Shown here one piece after another: positions 9,241 to 23,223 of a stretch of 64,000 nt of DNA. The notes beneath the pieces were generated by a model. That model saw only the letters and a program-made list of their open reading frames with translations. It was not told the DNA's origin and searched no databases. The DNA comes from Syngnathus acus (Eukaryota > Chordata > Actinopteri > Syngnathiformes > Syngnathidae): NCBI RefSeq assembly GCF_901709675.1, contig NC_051094.1, positions 7,804,501 through 7,868,500 of the forward strand. The letters run 5' to 3'. Numbering within the stretch: position 1 is the stretch's first letter; every line of letters begins with the position of its first letter. The position numbers and the translations under genes are program-made.

Positions 9241-11579
9241 ATAAAGCTGGATGGCAGAAACAGAAGCCACCTGTTCTCCTTTCACACTTGACTGCACGCC
9301 TCCCCCTTGTGGATCACAGCTACCCTCCCTCGCTCTTCTCTCGCACACTACACTGCAAAAATTCACATCCAACCAAGATTTAATACAGTGGTCATTTGGA
9401 GCTTGTTACTCAATTTCCTCATGAATTCAACTTCCCACGTTGAAATGAATCAAAACACCATTGATTTGTAAAGAAATGTACGAGCCACTAAAAAGTCAAT
9501 TGTTCCCCAGCGTCATATTGAAACACAGTCACAGTTTTGAGAGGAACTTTGAAAGTGTTAAGCGAAACTAGAGAAGCAGAATTGTCAATTTGATTTGATT
9601 TTGTTGGTGTATGTTTACTTTTCTTATGTCTGCACTGCATGGGCCACTTTTGAAAGGCCAGATGGGAATACAGGCTTGCAGTTTGGTACACGGTGTGCAA
9701 GTCTAATTTACATTCACACAGTGCAATTGTAAACTTTGATAGAATGACAGCTTTGAAGGCAATGCGGTTTGTACTGAATAAAAAGTCTAGTGAGGGAAAT
9801 AATCTTGCAACAGCTTGTTAATGGCTTTTTGTTGGTAATTCCACTAAAGTTTTGTGGGAAAAGTTTTTTTTTTCTTTTTCAGTTCAACAAGCGGCAAATT
9901 GCATACGCATTAGCTTAATTAAAGACATATTGTCAGTACAGAAAAGTATGATGTCACATATCTTGCATGACTTTAATTGGTTTTGGGGCCAAATGCATTC
10001 CGTAGATGATAATCAAGATAAATTATCAATAAACGTTCTTGTCACAGGCCACTCCACATGGCAAATAACCCTTTTATATTTCATATTGCAGTAATTTGAC
10101 CTTATCAACCAAAAAAAGGACACAAGTAGCACCAACTGTTCATCATTAAAATTGCTCTAATATCATCAATTTTTGATGGACCTCCTCATATTGAATAACA
10201 ATTAAAAGGGAAATAGGTGCAAAATTAGACTCTCTGAATATATAAATTTTCCTTATTTTGACCCATGAGGATAATTTGGCAGTAATCGGTCACATTTAAG
10301 TACAACTTCACATGCCATGTTGAACCAGTCAGATATATATTTTAAAATCTTTTCTAGGGTTTAATTCAATAGCAAATCACACACGAAAGACGCTGCATCA
10401 ATATGTGTCCAGCTGTTTATGCATATTTTAGCAAACAAAGCGCAAAGTTCAAGTGTCATCATTCAATGGTTAACACACACAACTTCCAGTTGTTGAACAT
10501 GTACTTAACTGTTCTCAAATTTCCAGTCAAAGCAGAGTGTTTCCTTCAAATGACCCTGGACTACTTTCCTTCCCCAAATGGCTCCCTCCATTTCTTTTCA
10601 TGTCCATTAATTGCTAGACGGTAGACTAACAAAGGCACTTTGGACTGGCTGATGAGCGTCTGGTGCTTACTAATGCGTCCTGATGAGTGGCCGCACGCAG
10701 CAAGACTTCCCTCAGACTTATTTGCCTCGACGAGTGCAGACCGATGCTTCATGAGCGAGGACCGGGGGGGCTGAAACCTCACGAGGGAATTGTGACAACA
10801 CCGGGCTATTGGTTTATGCGAGATGGCTTAATTGGGGCTAAATCTAACGAGAGCAAACATGCTTTGGTTACGGGAGGAGTCTTCTTTTATTCTTGAGTTC
10901 TACAAAACTTTTCATCAAACCTCAAGAACTGTTTTGACTACTGACACAAATTTAGGGATGACTTAAACGTGCGAGCTGCCAAGCCAATTTTGTTTTATTT
11001 TTCATTTGTCGTGACTCTAACAAGGCATAGAAGCAAGCAGTCTATCGTGCACTGGCTTGACTAAAGACACAACAACATTTGTTTTTCCAGATTTATACAA
11101 AATTATGGGACAAATTAGGTTGGGACAGGTGTTGCAGAAATAAGATGCATTCCTGATCTCGAAAGTGAGACCTTGTGGTATAGCAGTGTGTTTGTGTGTG
11201 CGTGCGTGTGCATAATCGGCGGCAACAGATGGAGACGAAGCAAAAGGTCAAGCGCAATGAAAAGCAAGGCGTAAACAAATGGAGTCAAAGGATGGAGGGG
11301 ACAGGAGAGGGCTGACAGATTGGCAAGAAGGTGATCAAAGACGTAGATAAAACGCGATGAGAGCAACAGACGGGAGGGGGAAAAAAAAAAGAAAGAAAAA
11401 CAGAAGAGCTGATTTACAAACTCAGGTGTCCTCTCCCAAGTACACACCTCTCAAATATTGTGTGTGTCCACAAGTGGACCTGGATAAATCACGGTGTTGC
11501 GTACTCAGGGTGCAAATGGACAAGGGCTCCTCAAGACTCTCAAAAGCCTTCCGTCTCACAACATTTTAATGACTTTTAA

Positions 11580-11603
11580 ACACACACACACACACACACA
11601 CAC
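11580..11603 (+). repeat. (AC)12 microsatellite
   Basis: A pure AC run in the last intron. Confidence 0.95.
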
Positions 11604-12654
11604 TGTATGTGTTATGCACACCGAGGGTGGGGGGGCAGTGAAAGCAAAACAGCATAGTCATCAATCACACACCAGGATCCAATACCCCACGGAGGAGCAG
11701 AATCGTAACGAGGACCCAAGAAACACATTGGACACCAAAAGATTAAGAAGTCCTCACCGAGATAAAAGGAGAAAAGTTTAGTCTAATATAATTGCTGGCT
11801 ATTTAATTGTTGCCTTCATGAAAAAGTTTAAATCAAACAAGTAGAAGAAATGGTATAAACCCCGTTGTTACATTTGATGATGTTTCATTGATCGAGTAAA
11901 CCGCAAATGAATCAATTGCTGCTGTTCATTTTAATGAGCTGAGAATGTTCTGATGTACCGTTTCGATGCTGACTTTCAGAGTTGAACATATTGTTCTTCC
12001 TTAGACAGCAGTTGAGATCGTTACAGCGCAGACACTTTTTTTTACCAGAGTAAGATTAAATACAATCGCAATAAAATTTAATGAATAAACACTATCAAAT
12101 ATGATCCAGCAGTCGGCTAGCAATGAGTCTTCCTCTTGTGAACTTAATGAGGACAACGAAATGAAGAAAGCCTGACTGTAACAGACTTTGGAAGATGCTC
12201 AACTGTTTAATTGGTGACAAGGTCGGGCCTTTTTTTTTTTATTTGACTTGGGCATCAAAACGAGAACGGAACAACACGGCCTAGAATCGTCGATGAATGC
12301 CTGCAGACACCCAGAATATCTTCCTCATCCATTTGCTTGCAAACGATCGAATAAAGGCTGAGAATGCGAGCGCGCCAGCGCTGTCTCAAGGCCATAACAC
12401 ATGCTTTTTCAACAACTTGTTGGTTTACCTCAGTAAACACGCCCCTTAGGAGGACAACAGCCTTTGGCAACATCCTCCCCGTTGTCCTGCTGCTCTTCAC
12501 CTACCGCATAAAGTGTAATGTTTCAAATTTTCAATAGCTTTTCTTTCCTGCTGCCGCAATAACATTTTCTCACTCCCATTACCTCTCTGACTCTCGTTTT
12601 ATTTTTAAGTGAGATGTCACAGAAATTCCATAACAGAGGATACAAATACAACTC

Positions 12655-12760
12655 AGAGGTGTCAAATCCAGGTCCAGAAAGTAAAATTCAATTTGGCTTT
12701 AGCCAGGGGTGCTTCTATTCAACTGAGCTAAGATTTGTCCCCATTTCTATTGGCTCGATC
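12655..12760 (+). mobile_element. hAT-like terminal fragment
   Basis: The word CAGAGGTGTCAAATCCAGG followed by TCCAGAAAGTAAAA resembles the start of a fish hAT-type nonautonomous element, which typically begins CAGAGGTGTCAAA. The opposite end was not found. Confidence 0.35.
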
Positions 12761-12843
12761 GGAGTATCAGCCAGCGACATCGATTAACTTTTTGTGAACA
12801 AAAACTGTAACTTGGATCTTTCATGACAGGTGTCAATCATTTG

Positions 12844-13048
12844 AGTCTATCTGTTCGTTGTGTTGCGCTCCTTGACATGGAAAGAGCACTGAGCAAAGAT
12901 CTTCTTGTGCTAGCCAGTTGGCTGCAGATTGGTTAGGTGACAGCATCACTTATAATCTATCTGTTGGTGCTCTTTGACAAGAAGCACGGAGTAAAGACTG
13001 CAATGTTAGCTTGTAGCGCTAGACAGCTAACTGCAGACTAGTTAGCTA
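12844..13048 (+). repeat. diverged tandem duplication (two units of about 95-110 bp)
   Basis: Unit 1 begins TCTATCTGTTCGTTGTGTTGC and runs through gctagccagttggctgcagattggttaggt. Unit 2 begins TCTATCTGTTGGTGCTCTTTG and runs through gctagacagctaactgcagactagttagct. Start, end and several internal words (gctccttgaca/gctctttgaca, gagcaaagat/gagtaaagac) are kept in the same order. Confidence 0.65.
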
Positions 13049-13865
13049 CCATACGTGTGTCACCTACATTACATGAGTGGGTGATTTTATGTTACTATTA
13101 CATGAGGTCCTCAGTTTACGAGCATCTTGACATATGGATAGTTCAAGGTTAGGGTGTAATAAAGGAGTTTGTGCAGTGGCGTGGAAAACGTGGTCATGCG
13201 GCACAAGAACCGGCTAGTGCCAGACATGCTGTTTTTCCAGTTGATTGTTTTATACTGCTATGCTTTTCATACAAATATTTAATAAAATTTGGATTTGACT
13301 AATGTGATAGTATGCGTTAGTGATAGACAACACAATAAATTCAGATTAAGTTTAAAAATATACAAAAACTGTAATTGGTGTAACTCACTTAAGCATGACA
13401 TGTACTCTTTATCATTGAAAGTGTTTGAATTAAACTGAATAAGTGCATTATTAATCTATTGAGTGTAAATGCTGTCAAGTGCGCGGGTGTTTATTTTCTA
13501 TGAATAATCCAACTATGCCAGATTGAATGCAAAGCACTTTGAGTGGACAAGTCCGTGACACCAGTCTTGCTCAATGTCTGAAGACCTTGCATCCTGTTTT
13601 TTTCTTTTCCCCTCCCTTGACCTCTGTTCTTCACTCATCTCACACCTTCCCCACCACCGCCCTTCATTTGGTCCCACTTCTATTTTTTTTTTTTTCTTCA
13701 TGGTTATGTAATGCAGCGCATGAGAATGCCGGCGGGTGCCAGGGCCGAGCAGACCTTGACAGCTGGACGATGGATGGCAGACTGGTGCAGTCTGGAGACC
13801 GCACACAAGGAGAGACCGCTATTGAAGTTTCAAAAAATAAGAAGTTGAAGTATTTGGAGGACAGA

Positions 13866-13945
13866 ACAGTGGTTCGCATGTTTGCCTCACAATGCGACTG
13901 TGCTAGCATGCGTTTCCATCACATGAGTTTCCTTGCGATTTTTTT
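13866..13945 (+). mobile_element. decayed SINE head (DANA/mermaid-like)
   Basis: ACAGTGGTTCGCATGTTTGC followed by CTCACAATGCGACTG corresponds to the 5' tRNA-like head of the same SINE family seen antisense at 6623. It is degraded after about 80 bp. Confidence 0.45.
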
Positions 13946-16495
13946 TTATACATATTATGCTGCCTTTAAGTTACTGCTGCTGAGGATTTAGCCCAATTTA
14001 AGTATCTTGGGTCATTGCACATGCAGTATTAGGCCACAGGCTTTAGAACTGCCCATTGCAATACGAAAGGTGGTGGGCTGCCAAGTCATTGTGCCAGAGT
14101 CACCCTGAGAACAGGAAATCTTTAAGAGGCTTCTCGGGAAGGCGATATGGTGGGACACTTGGATGCACAAACCCCAACAGGTGCACGGGTGCAATGATGG
14201 TGGAAAGAAAAAAAAAAAAATCATTGACCACCAGCTTGGGCAAATGTTGCCTGGACATTGCCCAAAGCGAGTGGGATGATGGCGAGAAGAAAAATGAACA
14301 AGTGGAGGGTGAAGTACTAGTAGGAGGTGAGGAACGATATGAGAATATGAAGGACAAAAAGGCAAAGCGGCAAAAAAGAGAAAGGCTCTTAAATGCTTAA
14401 ATAATCCAACAAAAGCAGAAGGCCATGTAGGCTACATGGTCAGATGGAGGAGGACAAAGTGAAAAAGCTCAAAGTTACTGAAGATGAAAAAGAAAAATAA
14501 TTAGGAAACCAGAGGATGGTGATAAAAGCAGGCATCCAATAAATAGACAGAGCAAAGAAAAAAAAGTCTGTTTAATCTTGTTTCCTTTTTGTACTTGCAG
14601 AACAGAGCACGTGTTTTCAAGAAAATTACCACTTGGCCCGAAACACAAAGAACTACAATCAGACAAGACACCACCGATGATTCCATGACGAGATGGCCCA
14701 GCACTTCATCATTACCTCCACCCACAAGGAATTGTTTGGCTCAGGGATTGTCATAACCATTCAACCAATTGATTCGTACAGCAGTCCCCAAGCTCGTAAG
14801 TTCCATGCACAATATTCGAGGCGATCTTATCTCATGTGGACACAGCTCTTGAACAAAGTCTAGCGTTCTGGTCAACTCGCCCCGCAATGTGGTTCGTCCA
14901 CGTTTGTCTTTCTTGACTTATTAGTTCCACCCAGTCTACCTTAGTTACTTTATTTAATCACAACACATTTTCCACAAAGGTCCTTTGGATTTCTTTTCAA
15001 ATTCCACTTTAACTTGATCTCCCACTTGAATGTAGACCCAATAAACCTTACGGTGCGAAGCGCTCAACCCGTTGTACAGCGCTATATCATTAATTAGCTG
15101 CTCGAGATTATTCCCCGCCATCAGTTTTTTTTTACAGAACGCGCAATAGTACTTTGATGTTCAAAAATGTGCATCAGTAATTGCGTATAATTACAATTTA
15201 TAAACATTATTTCCCAGCGCTATGGAAATCTATAAATAGCGTCGAAGGATGAACTCCCAGGACAGTGAAAAGAAATATTATTGTGATGGGGACTTAAGTT
15301 TTCTGTCTTAGTTAAAAAAAATTGGGATATATGTGTTTAATTTCAGTCAAATGACTGAACCATCATTTGGTTGCTGCCGTGCAAACTCTCTTCGCAAAAT
15401 CCAAAATAGTGATTCACCAAAGGAGGCAAAACAAGTCACGCACACATCACACAATTAATTATTAACAGCAAGCAACCTTTTGAACAAAAACTCCTCGAGA
15501 ATTTTCGAGCCTAAACACACGCAGACGCTCAGCCGGCGTTATGACAAGCCGCCATTGTTGCTCCTGGAATGAGTCCAGCAAATGAGGGGTTTTTTTTCCA
15601 AATGAGGCTGGGCGAGGCAAATGAGTTTGCAAAAGTTATTTTGTTCTAATTACGTTTTAATGAACTATTTTTGTTCTGAATAATTGAATCCTTCCTCGTG
15701 AAGGAGCCACAGAGATCATTAGCCTACATTATACATGGGTATTGTCATTGTTTCTGCACAGCGGCCCATTTGTAGCCTCGTTTTTGGCAGATACAGTACA
15801 TTGGACAACCCCACAAGTTTGGCAGTATTTAAATCGCACACTAGCTAACGGTTTTTTTTTTTCTGGGTGGGATTATCTTAACCACTCTGCAAGTACAACA
15901 CAAACAAGTCCACACTTGTAAAAGTCAACACTCAATTTTATCGCCTCTAAACGGTCTGCATAATGAAAGCTTGCAATCGAACCGAGGTTAACTATGAGGT
16001 TTCTTTTAAGCAAAATAATAACCAGAAATGGAGGATTGAGTTTACATGACACGGTGTTAGGCATGCAAAGATACTATACAGTAGAGCTCCTTGAATTTAA
16101 TGGTATGGGCTACTTTGTAACAGGAAACAAAATATCAACGTGTAGCATCGACATTATGACTGATTATGAATTATTTGCAAATGTTGAGTTCGGTACACAC
16201 CATTGTTTACGAGATATACAAGCAAGCTGACCAAATATATTGTGCTCTTTTCCTTTCTTTGCTTTTAGTGTTGGCAGTTAATTATTAAATATTAAATATA
16301 TATATAGTGAATTGTTACATGTCATATTGTGAATCAGGTGGGGTTTTTTTTTAGACGGGGGGGGGGGGGTCTTTCATGGTTTTTCTGGCCTGGTTTTCTC
16401 AGGGATTTAAGAAAGAAAAAAATAGGTGTAATTAAATCAGTTGATACCATATTTGAATTCCGTCACTAATTAAAACTAGCATTTAAAATATGTTA

Positions 16496-16517
16496 AATAA
16501 TAATAATAATAATAATA
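16496..16517 (+). repeat. (AAT)7 microsatellite
   Basis: A perfect AAT run inside a very AT-rich stretch that also has a poly-G run near 16358-16370. Confidence 0.93.
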
Positions 16518-17367
16518 TAGCAACTGACAACCTGGAAAAAACTGACAATTATTTTTTTTTAAAATGAGGGGGTAAATACATCCAGAAAAAAATGACAAAG
16601 AAAATGACAAAAATTGGATGAAAAAACAAACTTCTTGAATAATGAAAAAATAGCAAAAACCTGCCAAATTTACAGTTAAATAAAAAAAACGACAAAACCA
16701 TTTTGAACACACTGTACTACAAATTTAGGTTGAGGCCGCCACTTTTGGAAGAGAGGCTGTTGTGAGCTGCGGACCCCCTACTAAGTTCTTGGGTGTTCAA
16801 CAAACAGTAAAAACTTCATGTTTTACAGTGTGTATGAATCCACTTCAGAGGAAGCTTCCATGTTGGCAAGTCTCCTGCGTCAAGTGCAGTTTTATAACTT
16901 TACCCGGTGGCACCACCACAGTGTGCCGACTCGTGCGGCATTGTTCATTAATATTTATGCCACTTTATTCTTCCCCTTTTACTGAAATGTTGCTGCAAAT
17001 TGTCTCGTGTCGACAATACCGTTGTGTTTCTGGTTTTTTTTCATTACCATTACAGATGGTGTTGGCATCCCCTGCACATGAAAAGGCACCTTTGGAAAGA
17101 TTTGTGAGAATCTGTCACACTTTGTCTGACTAACGAATATGGAGTCAGCAGAGGACTCATCAGTGAACGCCTGTGAGTGTGTGTGTGCGTATGCACGTGT
17201 GTGCACGTGTGTGTGTGTGCATGTCAGCTTTCTTGAAATGTTACCGGCGTGTGATATAATATGCTCTTTACGGTGTAATGAAGATGAGGGAATGTGGTCT
17301 CGACGCCCCACGAGTGTTAAATAAATCGCTGTCCCCCCTCTCGTCACACGCACTGATCGCAATGACG

Positions 17368-17369
<2 letters not shown>

Positions 17370-17400
<31 letters not shown>
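17370..17400 (+). repeat. (CA)15 microsatellite
   Basis: A pure CA run. An imperfect GT-rich run lies nearby at 17172-17222, so the two can pair as an inverted repeat. Confidence 0.95.
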
Positions 17401-17402
<2 letters not shown>

Positions 17403-18134
17403 TATCATAGAGACATGTATCATCCGACATAATGGACACTGTAAAGCCATGTGACCCACAAGAAAAGCAAAGGGTGTGACACCTTTTTCCCTTTTCTGAA
17501 TTGAATAAAATTGGATTTAAATTAGCATCACAATATATCTTAAATTATAATTAGTCATTATAATGAATACTAGTTAAACAAATCAAGTACATCACATTAC
17601 TTGTAATTACATGTTTTGACCAAATTTAAGATAGACTTCAATCTACAAATTCCATGACCACAGTCCCAATGCATATGATACTTCCAAGAGTCTGTATTTC
17701 TTTTTGACAGGATGTTAGCACGCAATAACATTATTCCAACACGTAATAGACTGCATCCAAAAACCAACCAACTATGTCGCTTATATGGAAGACAAGATAT
17801 GCTCAAGGGTCTTTCTGGAGATTTACTGTAATAAAACCACTGTTAGCGTCTTCTTGCCATCTTCTATTTCTTTTTTAGATAAACAATCCCTGCTTTATTT
17901 TTATGCACGCAATTTTCATGCCTCCTAATCTCTATCCTCTTGACACCATCCCAAGCATGATTAACCATGTTCAAAGTCAACATAGTAATCTTTCCATCTG
18001 GCTTTCATGTGACTGAAGTAAACCAAGACGATAACAGCCAGGCTTCCAAGAACTCAGCAAAACGTAAGGAGCGTTAAACATGTGAGAATCATTTTGCACT
18101 TAGGGAGAGAAAGGTTGTATCCTCTATCTCGACT

Positions 18135-18200
18135 TTGTGAGAAGAACACATAAGCACAGGAAGAACATGCAAACTCCAGATTGATTCCCTGAACCACTAA
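18135..18200 (-). mobile_element. decayed SINE fragment
   Basis: CACAGGAAGAACATGCAAAC and CTCCAGATTGATTCCCTGAACC are the antisense of the middle of the DANA/mermaid-like head. Too short to classify further. Confidence 0.4.
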
Positions 18201-21200
18201 TTTCCAAATGGAAACATACCAAGGACATGATTGCGTTTTAATTTTTGTTTGTTTTTGGGGTTTTTTTCTTCAACATAGTACTCCCATGGTCTCCTCTCTG
18301 AAAGAGCTTAAACTAATTGCCTTTTTAATAGCTCACGACATGCGTTATTGTGTTGGAGTGTGTGTCCCCATGTGTAATTTGTGTTGTTTGTGTGATTGTG
18401 TGGGGCAACAAGGAAGTGATTACTTGCTCAAATGAGCCAGCCTCGTTAGTATTTTTGAACCGACAAGTTTTGCTCTAAAAGTCTCATTGTGACATTGGCC
18501 AGATTTATGACACAAGGCTAAGTGGAAAAATATGTTTGCGTTGCCAATTTTTGCTGGAGAAATGCGACTCTCGGGACATACGCAATTGTGTGCGTGGTGA
18601 GGCGAAGAATGAACCTTTCGTTTGCTTCTTGTTATGACACATCGGGACAAATTTAATGTTCTTTTTACAAGCTTGTTGACATGTTTGTGAAGCTCTGCTT
18701 TCATCCCAATCGGGATTGTCCGAGAGGCGTAACCTGGATATTTTTCACTGCTGCTTGAGAGAAAATTCAACCTTATGTTAGTTAAATCCAGAATATGTGC
18801 CATGGCCTGTGTCGCAAAATATTTCAAATCCAAAGCACAAGTTATCCTTTGACGGACCATTTTGAGTTGTCGTGCCACAACACTTGCCTCTTCTCACGAA
18901 TTGAACGAAAAAAACGTTGCTGGATATCTTTGTGGATACGCTGGTTGCTCATCTGACCTTATGACAAGAACTCACAACAGATGATGCCCGTCACATTAAA
19001 AAACGTGAACAATCTGACTGACTTTTTTCTTCAGAGTCTTCCACTGAAGACTCTGGGGTTTGGTTTCTGGGCCGTACGGAAATCTATTACTCATCATTGG
19101 TGATGGCTCTCCCTAGCAAGTCTGATCTCATTGGTCTCATCATCACTCACATTGCTCATTGCTTGACGATCTGACATGGAGGATAGGACAGGTATATAAA
19201 TGTGTGTGTGTGTGTGCGTGCATGTGCTGAAGTCACAGGTATAGACTTGAGGGCAATTACTCTGAAGGGGAAAACTAAAAAGAAAAAATTATCTGGAGTC
19301 CCTGCTACTCCATCAGGTGGAAAATTAAACAGCTAAGTAAATCTTTGGTTAGCTGCCTATTTCTGGAAATGTGTCCTTAAGCGAGCTGATTTGAATTTTG
19401 AATTTTTTTAACAATACTTCCACCACCAGTTTCTCCGGCCAAGGCTTGGCAGTTATGCTACTTTCACATTGGCCGCTAAGATAAATTTCTGGTCATAGTA
19501 ATTGTAGTATGAATGTTGCATATTGTTTATTTACTAAGCACTCCACAGTTATGTAAGAGTGGGGTTGGTTTACACACTAACCACCCTCACACGAGGTTCT
19601 CCAGCCATGACACAATTAGCTAAGTTAGAAGGACAATTCCAACAAGCAAAAAAAGATACGACTTGTTGTCAACATGAACGGCAGTTAGAAATGCTTAAGA
19701 GAATATAAAAACATGAAATATTCAATTAGTGCAGAGCAACGTGTGCTCCCACACACTGCGAGTGACTATAAAAAGTTCTCGTCCCATCGGACTTTGCTGT
19801 GCGCAATTGTTTACCACACTGCAGCACAGCAGATGTAATTAAGCATGTCTTGATAGCAAAAAACAAAAGGCGACTTGTTGAGAAACAAATTGTTCTTAAG
19901 CGTGACTAAATGTAAAAAAATAAATAAATAAATGTATTTCTGCATATGTTCTCTTCACCATCAATCGGTCACATGACCATTTCATTGAGGGTCATAACAA
20001 CACAGTCTGTGGCTTCCTTAAAGTTGGCCCCCAAGGCAACTCTGAAATATTCCGTCTCAAAAGTCCCAATTCTCCAAATTTACGAAGCATGCATCCTGTC
20101 ATCCCAAAATGTGCGCACTGCATTGACTTTGTAATTTCTAGCTTAAAAATGCATTCTTATTAGTGTTTCTTTGCCAAATGCTTTACATGGAGCAAATTAA
20201 AAACCCAACGTTACTTCAATCACCAACATAATCGGTCTCATCTTCCCGATTGAAGACAATGAGGATTTAGCCCGGATTCCACACTAAACGTCTTTTGTGT
20301 TGCTTTAGTCCTTTAGCACATCAAAGGTTGGGGAAAACAAAAGAGGGGAAAGACTTGCGGATTACAAAAGGTCATTGGGGTAAAAACCCAGCAAGAGATG
20401 AACTGTTTCGTCACTCATTGAATTGCTAGACGCTCTTCTAGTGAATATTATTTTTTCAAGTGTTAAGTCTTAATTTAGTTCAGCAACTTCCTGTTTTTAT
20501 GAGATTCTGAAAGAATGAATGAATTCTAATCAGATCACACGAGTGTAAGTGTCAAGTGGCAGATCAAACACGTTGCCCCCACTCTTTCCTCTCCATCCAT
20601 CGTAGCCATCCATCATCGCTACGTCCCTCCTGTTCTCTAATTAATTTGCCTACCTGCTTTGCTCTCGCTTCATCCATCACCTCAGCTGGCCTGGTCAGGT
20701 CATTACCCACGGTGCTGATGGTTTTGTTTCTCTAATTAGCCCAATTATGACTGTCAGTTATAGCCTGCTCACCCCAGCCCGGCCTCCTGCAGAGACCTCG
20801 CCATCTTTAACATGGCTTTGCGTGACCTTGGCCCACGGCTGTTCCCCTACAGCATGATGCCTGACGCTTACCCTTGCACTGCATCTGTCTTCATTTCAAA
20901 TCAAAGCATTAAATTAAAGTTAAAAGTCCATACAGACACCAAAAAAATTGATTGCGTTATTGTGATTCGTCAGTCACCTCGCTTAAATCGTGCATAATCA
21001 ACAAGTCTGCCGTTTAAGTCGAAACTATTTTCGGCAATCCCCGAAATGGAGCAAGATCCATGTGCAGGCACGTCTCTTCCGACCAGTGTTACTTCCATAC
21101 AAACAGGTTTCCATGGTTACTTTTTCCCTCTCTCAACTCTCAAAATAGCAGCAACTAAAATAATGAACCACTTTCACATTGGGGAATGATCGACTTTGAA

Positions 21201-22904
21201 ACCAGTGTTCATACTATCTGTTGGTGTTTCAAATAATGCTGCACTGTCGACACAAAATTTCCTTAAACAGTGACCCCGTCAGTAACAGACACCAAGTCTC
21301 AAATTACAGTCGTCACTGAGTGCATGGTCTGCTCGTTTCTCCACAATTTATTCTGTTTTCAACCAGTTAACTTGTTTACTATTTCAAAAAGCAATTTGCA
21401 TCAATAACCATACCAATAGACGCCTCCTCCAATCAGTCACCATTTATCAATCAGCATTTCTGACCCATGATTAGTCAAATGTTGGAAATGTCAATGAGAC
21501 GTACTGTAGCACTGATTGCTTGGAAGACTGTCGAAGACGAGAATGTGATTAGTATTCACATCCAAGCACCCCTACGCTAACATTTCTCAATAAACAGACT
21601 AAACGGTCCCACTAAGTATGAATCACATCTTCACCTTGTGTTTTTTCCTCTCTCCTTGAATTTTTTTCCCCCTCCATTTTGAACCCCAGCTCCTTCCCTC
21701 TTTTCTCGCAGGCATCGCCCTGCTTTAATGAAACAGATGTCCCTTCATTAATAAAGACCAGGTCTAGCACAGTAATGAAGAAATAAGCAGGCAAGCGCAC
21801 ACAAATGAGCCGGGCAGAGCTGAGAGCGATTGCTTCCGACAAGCGCGGATTGTTTGTGACGCGACCGGGCACAACACTCTCCGACGATGCCCAGCCGGCT
21901 TAGTCGACTGCATTAGGGGACAAAATAGCACATTTATATGGGTGGACTGGGTGACAGCTGTAATAATAAATAATTTTGATGTTTATGTGAAATACCTGGT
22001 GAGAAAGAGATTATAGCATAAACGTGGTAGGAATAAACCCCTTATGGAAAGTGGACATTTCTGGTGATAGCAGTAAATAATTGATGCAGATGGTTCATTT
22101 GTTATGCGCGGCAATGACGTGACATCATTAGTAGCTGTCCCCCTGAAATAAGAGGTGCCGTCTCATATCCCTCAAAAAAACCTTTCCCTCCTCCTGTCTT
22201 GCTCCTTTGCTAATATGAGGTGAGCCCATACATGCAAAATAGTATGGCATCACACCGCAGACACTTTTTGTTCATGTTAGAAGTTTGTTTTGGTAATGTG
22301 AAAGAATAAATATAATGATCGGATTTGACCAAAAAAAAAAAAAATTGGGTAATGCACTGCAGTGTGAACATAGTCTCTACTTGTTCATTTTTGTTTTTTT
22401 AAAATATTAAAACATTGCATTATTGGATATTTTATGATGATTAGACATCAGGTCACATTGACCTGAGAACATTGTTAGGAAACAAACGCAACAGGAGGGC
22501 GAAAGAGCAGCATTGTTTGGTTTGAAGGAGAGTTAAAGTAGCATCCTGTGGTGCGCTTGGGGTGATCACACGCCCCATCTCTGCTATGGAAAGCTGTACA
22601 CGGTGAAACGCACCAGCTGTTCCCCAGCAAACGTCCTCATTTGCATGATAAGAAAATATGCAGACATTCAAGACAAATCCAGTTTGGGAGCTGCTTGCCA
22701 TCTAACTGTTGCAGGACAACGGAAGGGGGTATATGAGGCATGTATCATTTACCTGTTGAGATTCGTACAACTGATTTCATTGTCTAATTGAACCCTCAAA
22801 ATGGTGTCAGTTGGGCTTGTTTCCAATGAACAGTCATTTGGGAAGCAATTTTTGAGTGACGACATTAAATGGGACAGAAACACACAGCAAATGCTCTCAT
22901 GGGC

Positions 22905-23223
22905 GGCCAGATTTTGAGGTATCGGGTACTCATAGAGGCTGCCAATACTAGACACCGATAATTACAGCAAAAAAAAGAAAATCTGACATCAAGTTAAGGC
23001 CTCCTGGGGAGTAGTTGGTGCTACTACTGTGGCACTTTGACACATTGCCGAATCCGCTTCTGCGTTGGACAAAAAAAAGGTAGTTTACAATTTTTTGTTG
23101 CTGTATTATTATTATTTTTTATATATCAAAACTACAAGAGGTATTGGTACTTGGTATCTCTGAGCACTCAGTGAACACTCATAGTGATATCGGTCTGAAA
23201 AAATGTGGTATGAAACATCCCTA
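22905..23223 (-). mobile_element. hAT-like element remnant (GATGTxxxATACC family)
   Basis: The right edge GGTATGAAACATCCCTAG is the complement of CTAGGGATGTTTCATACC, the usual terminus of a widespread fish hAT-like element. Inside are repeated 'gatatcggt', 'ggtattggtacttggtatc' and 'ggtatcgggtactcatagaggctgcc' stretches, characteristic of that family. There is no transposase. Confidence 0.55.
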
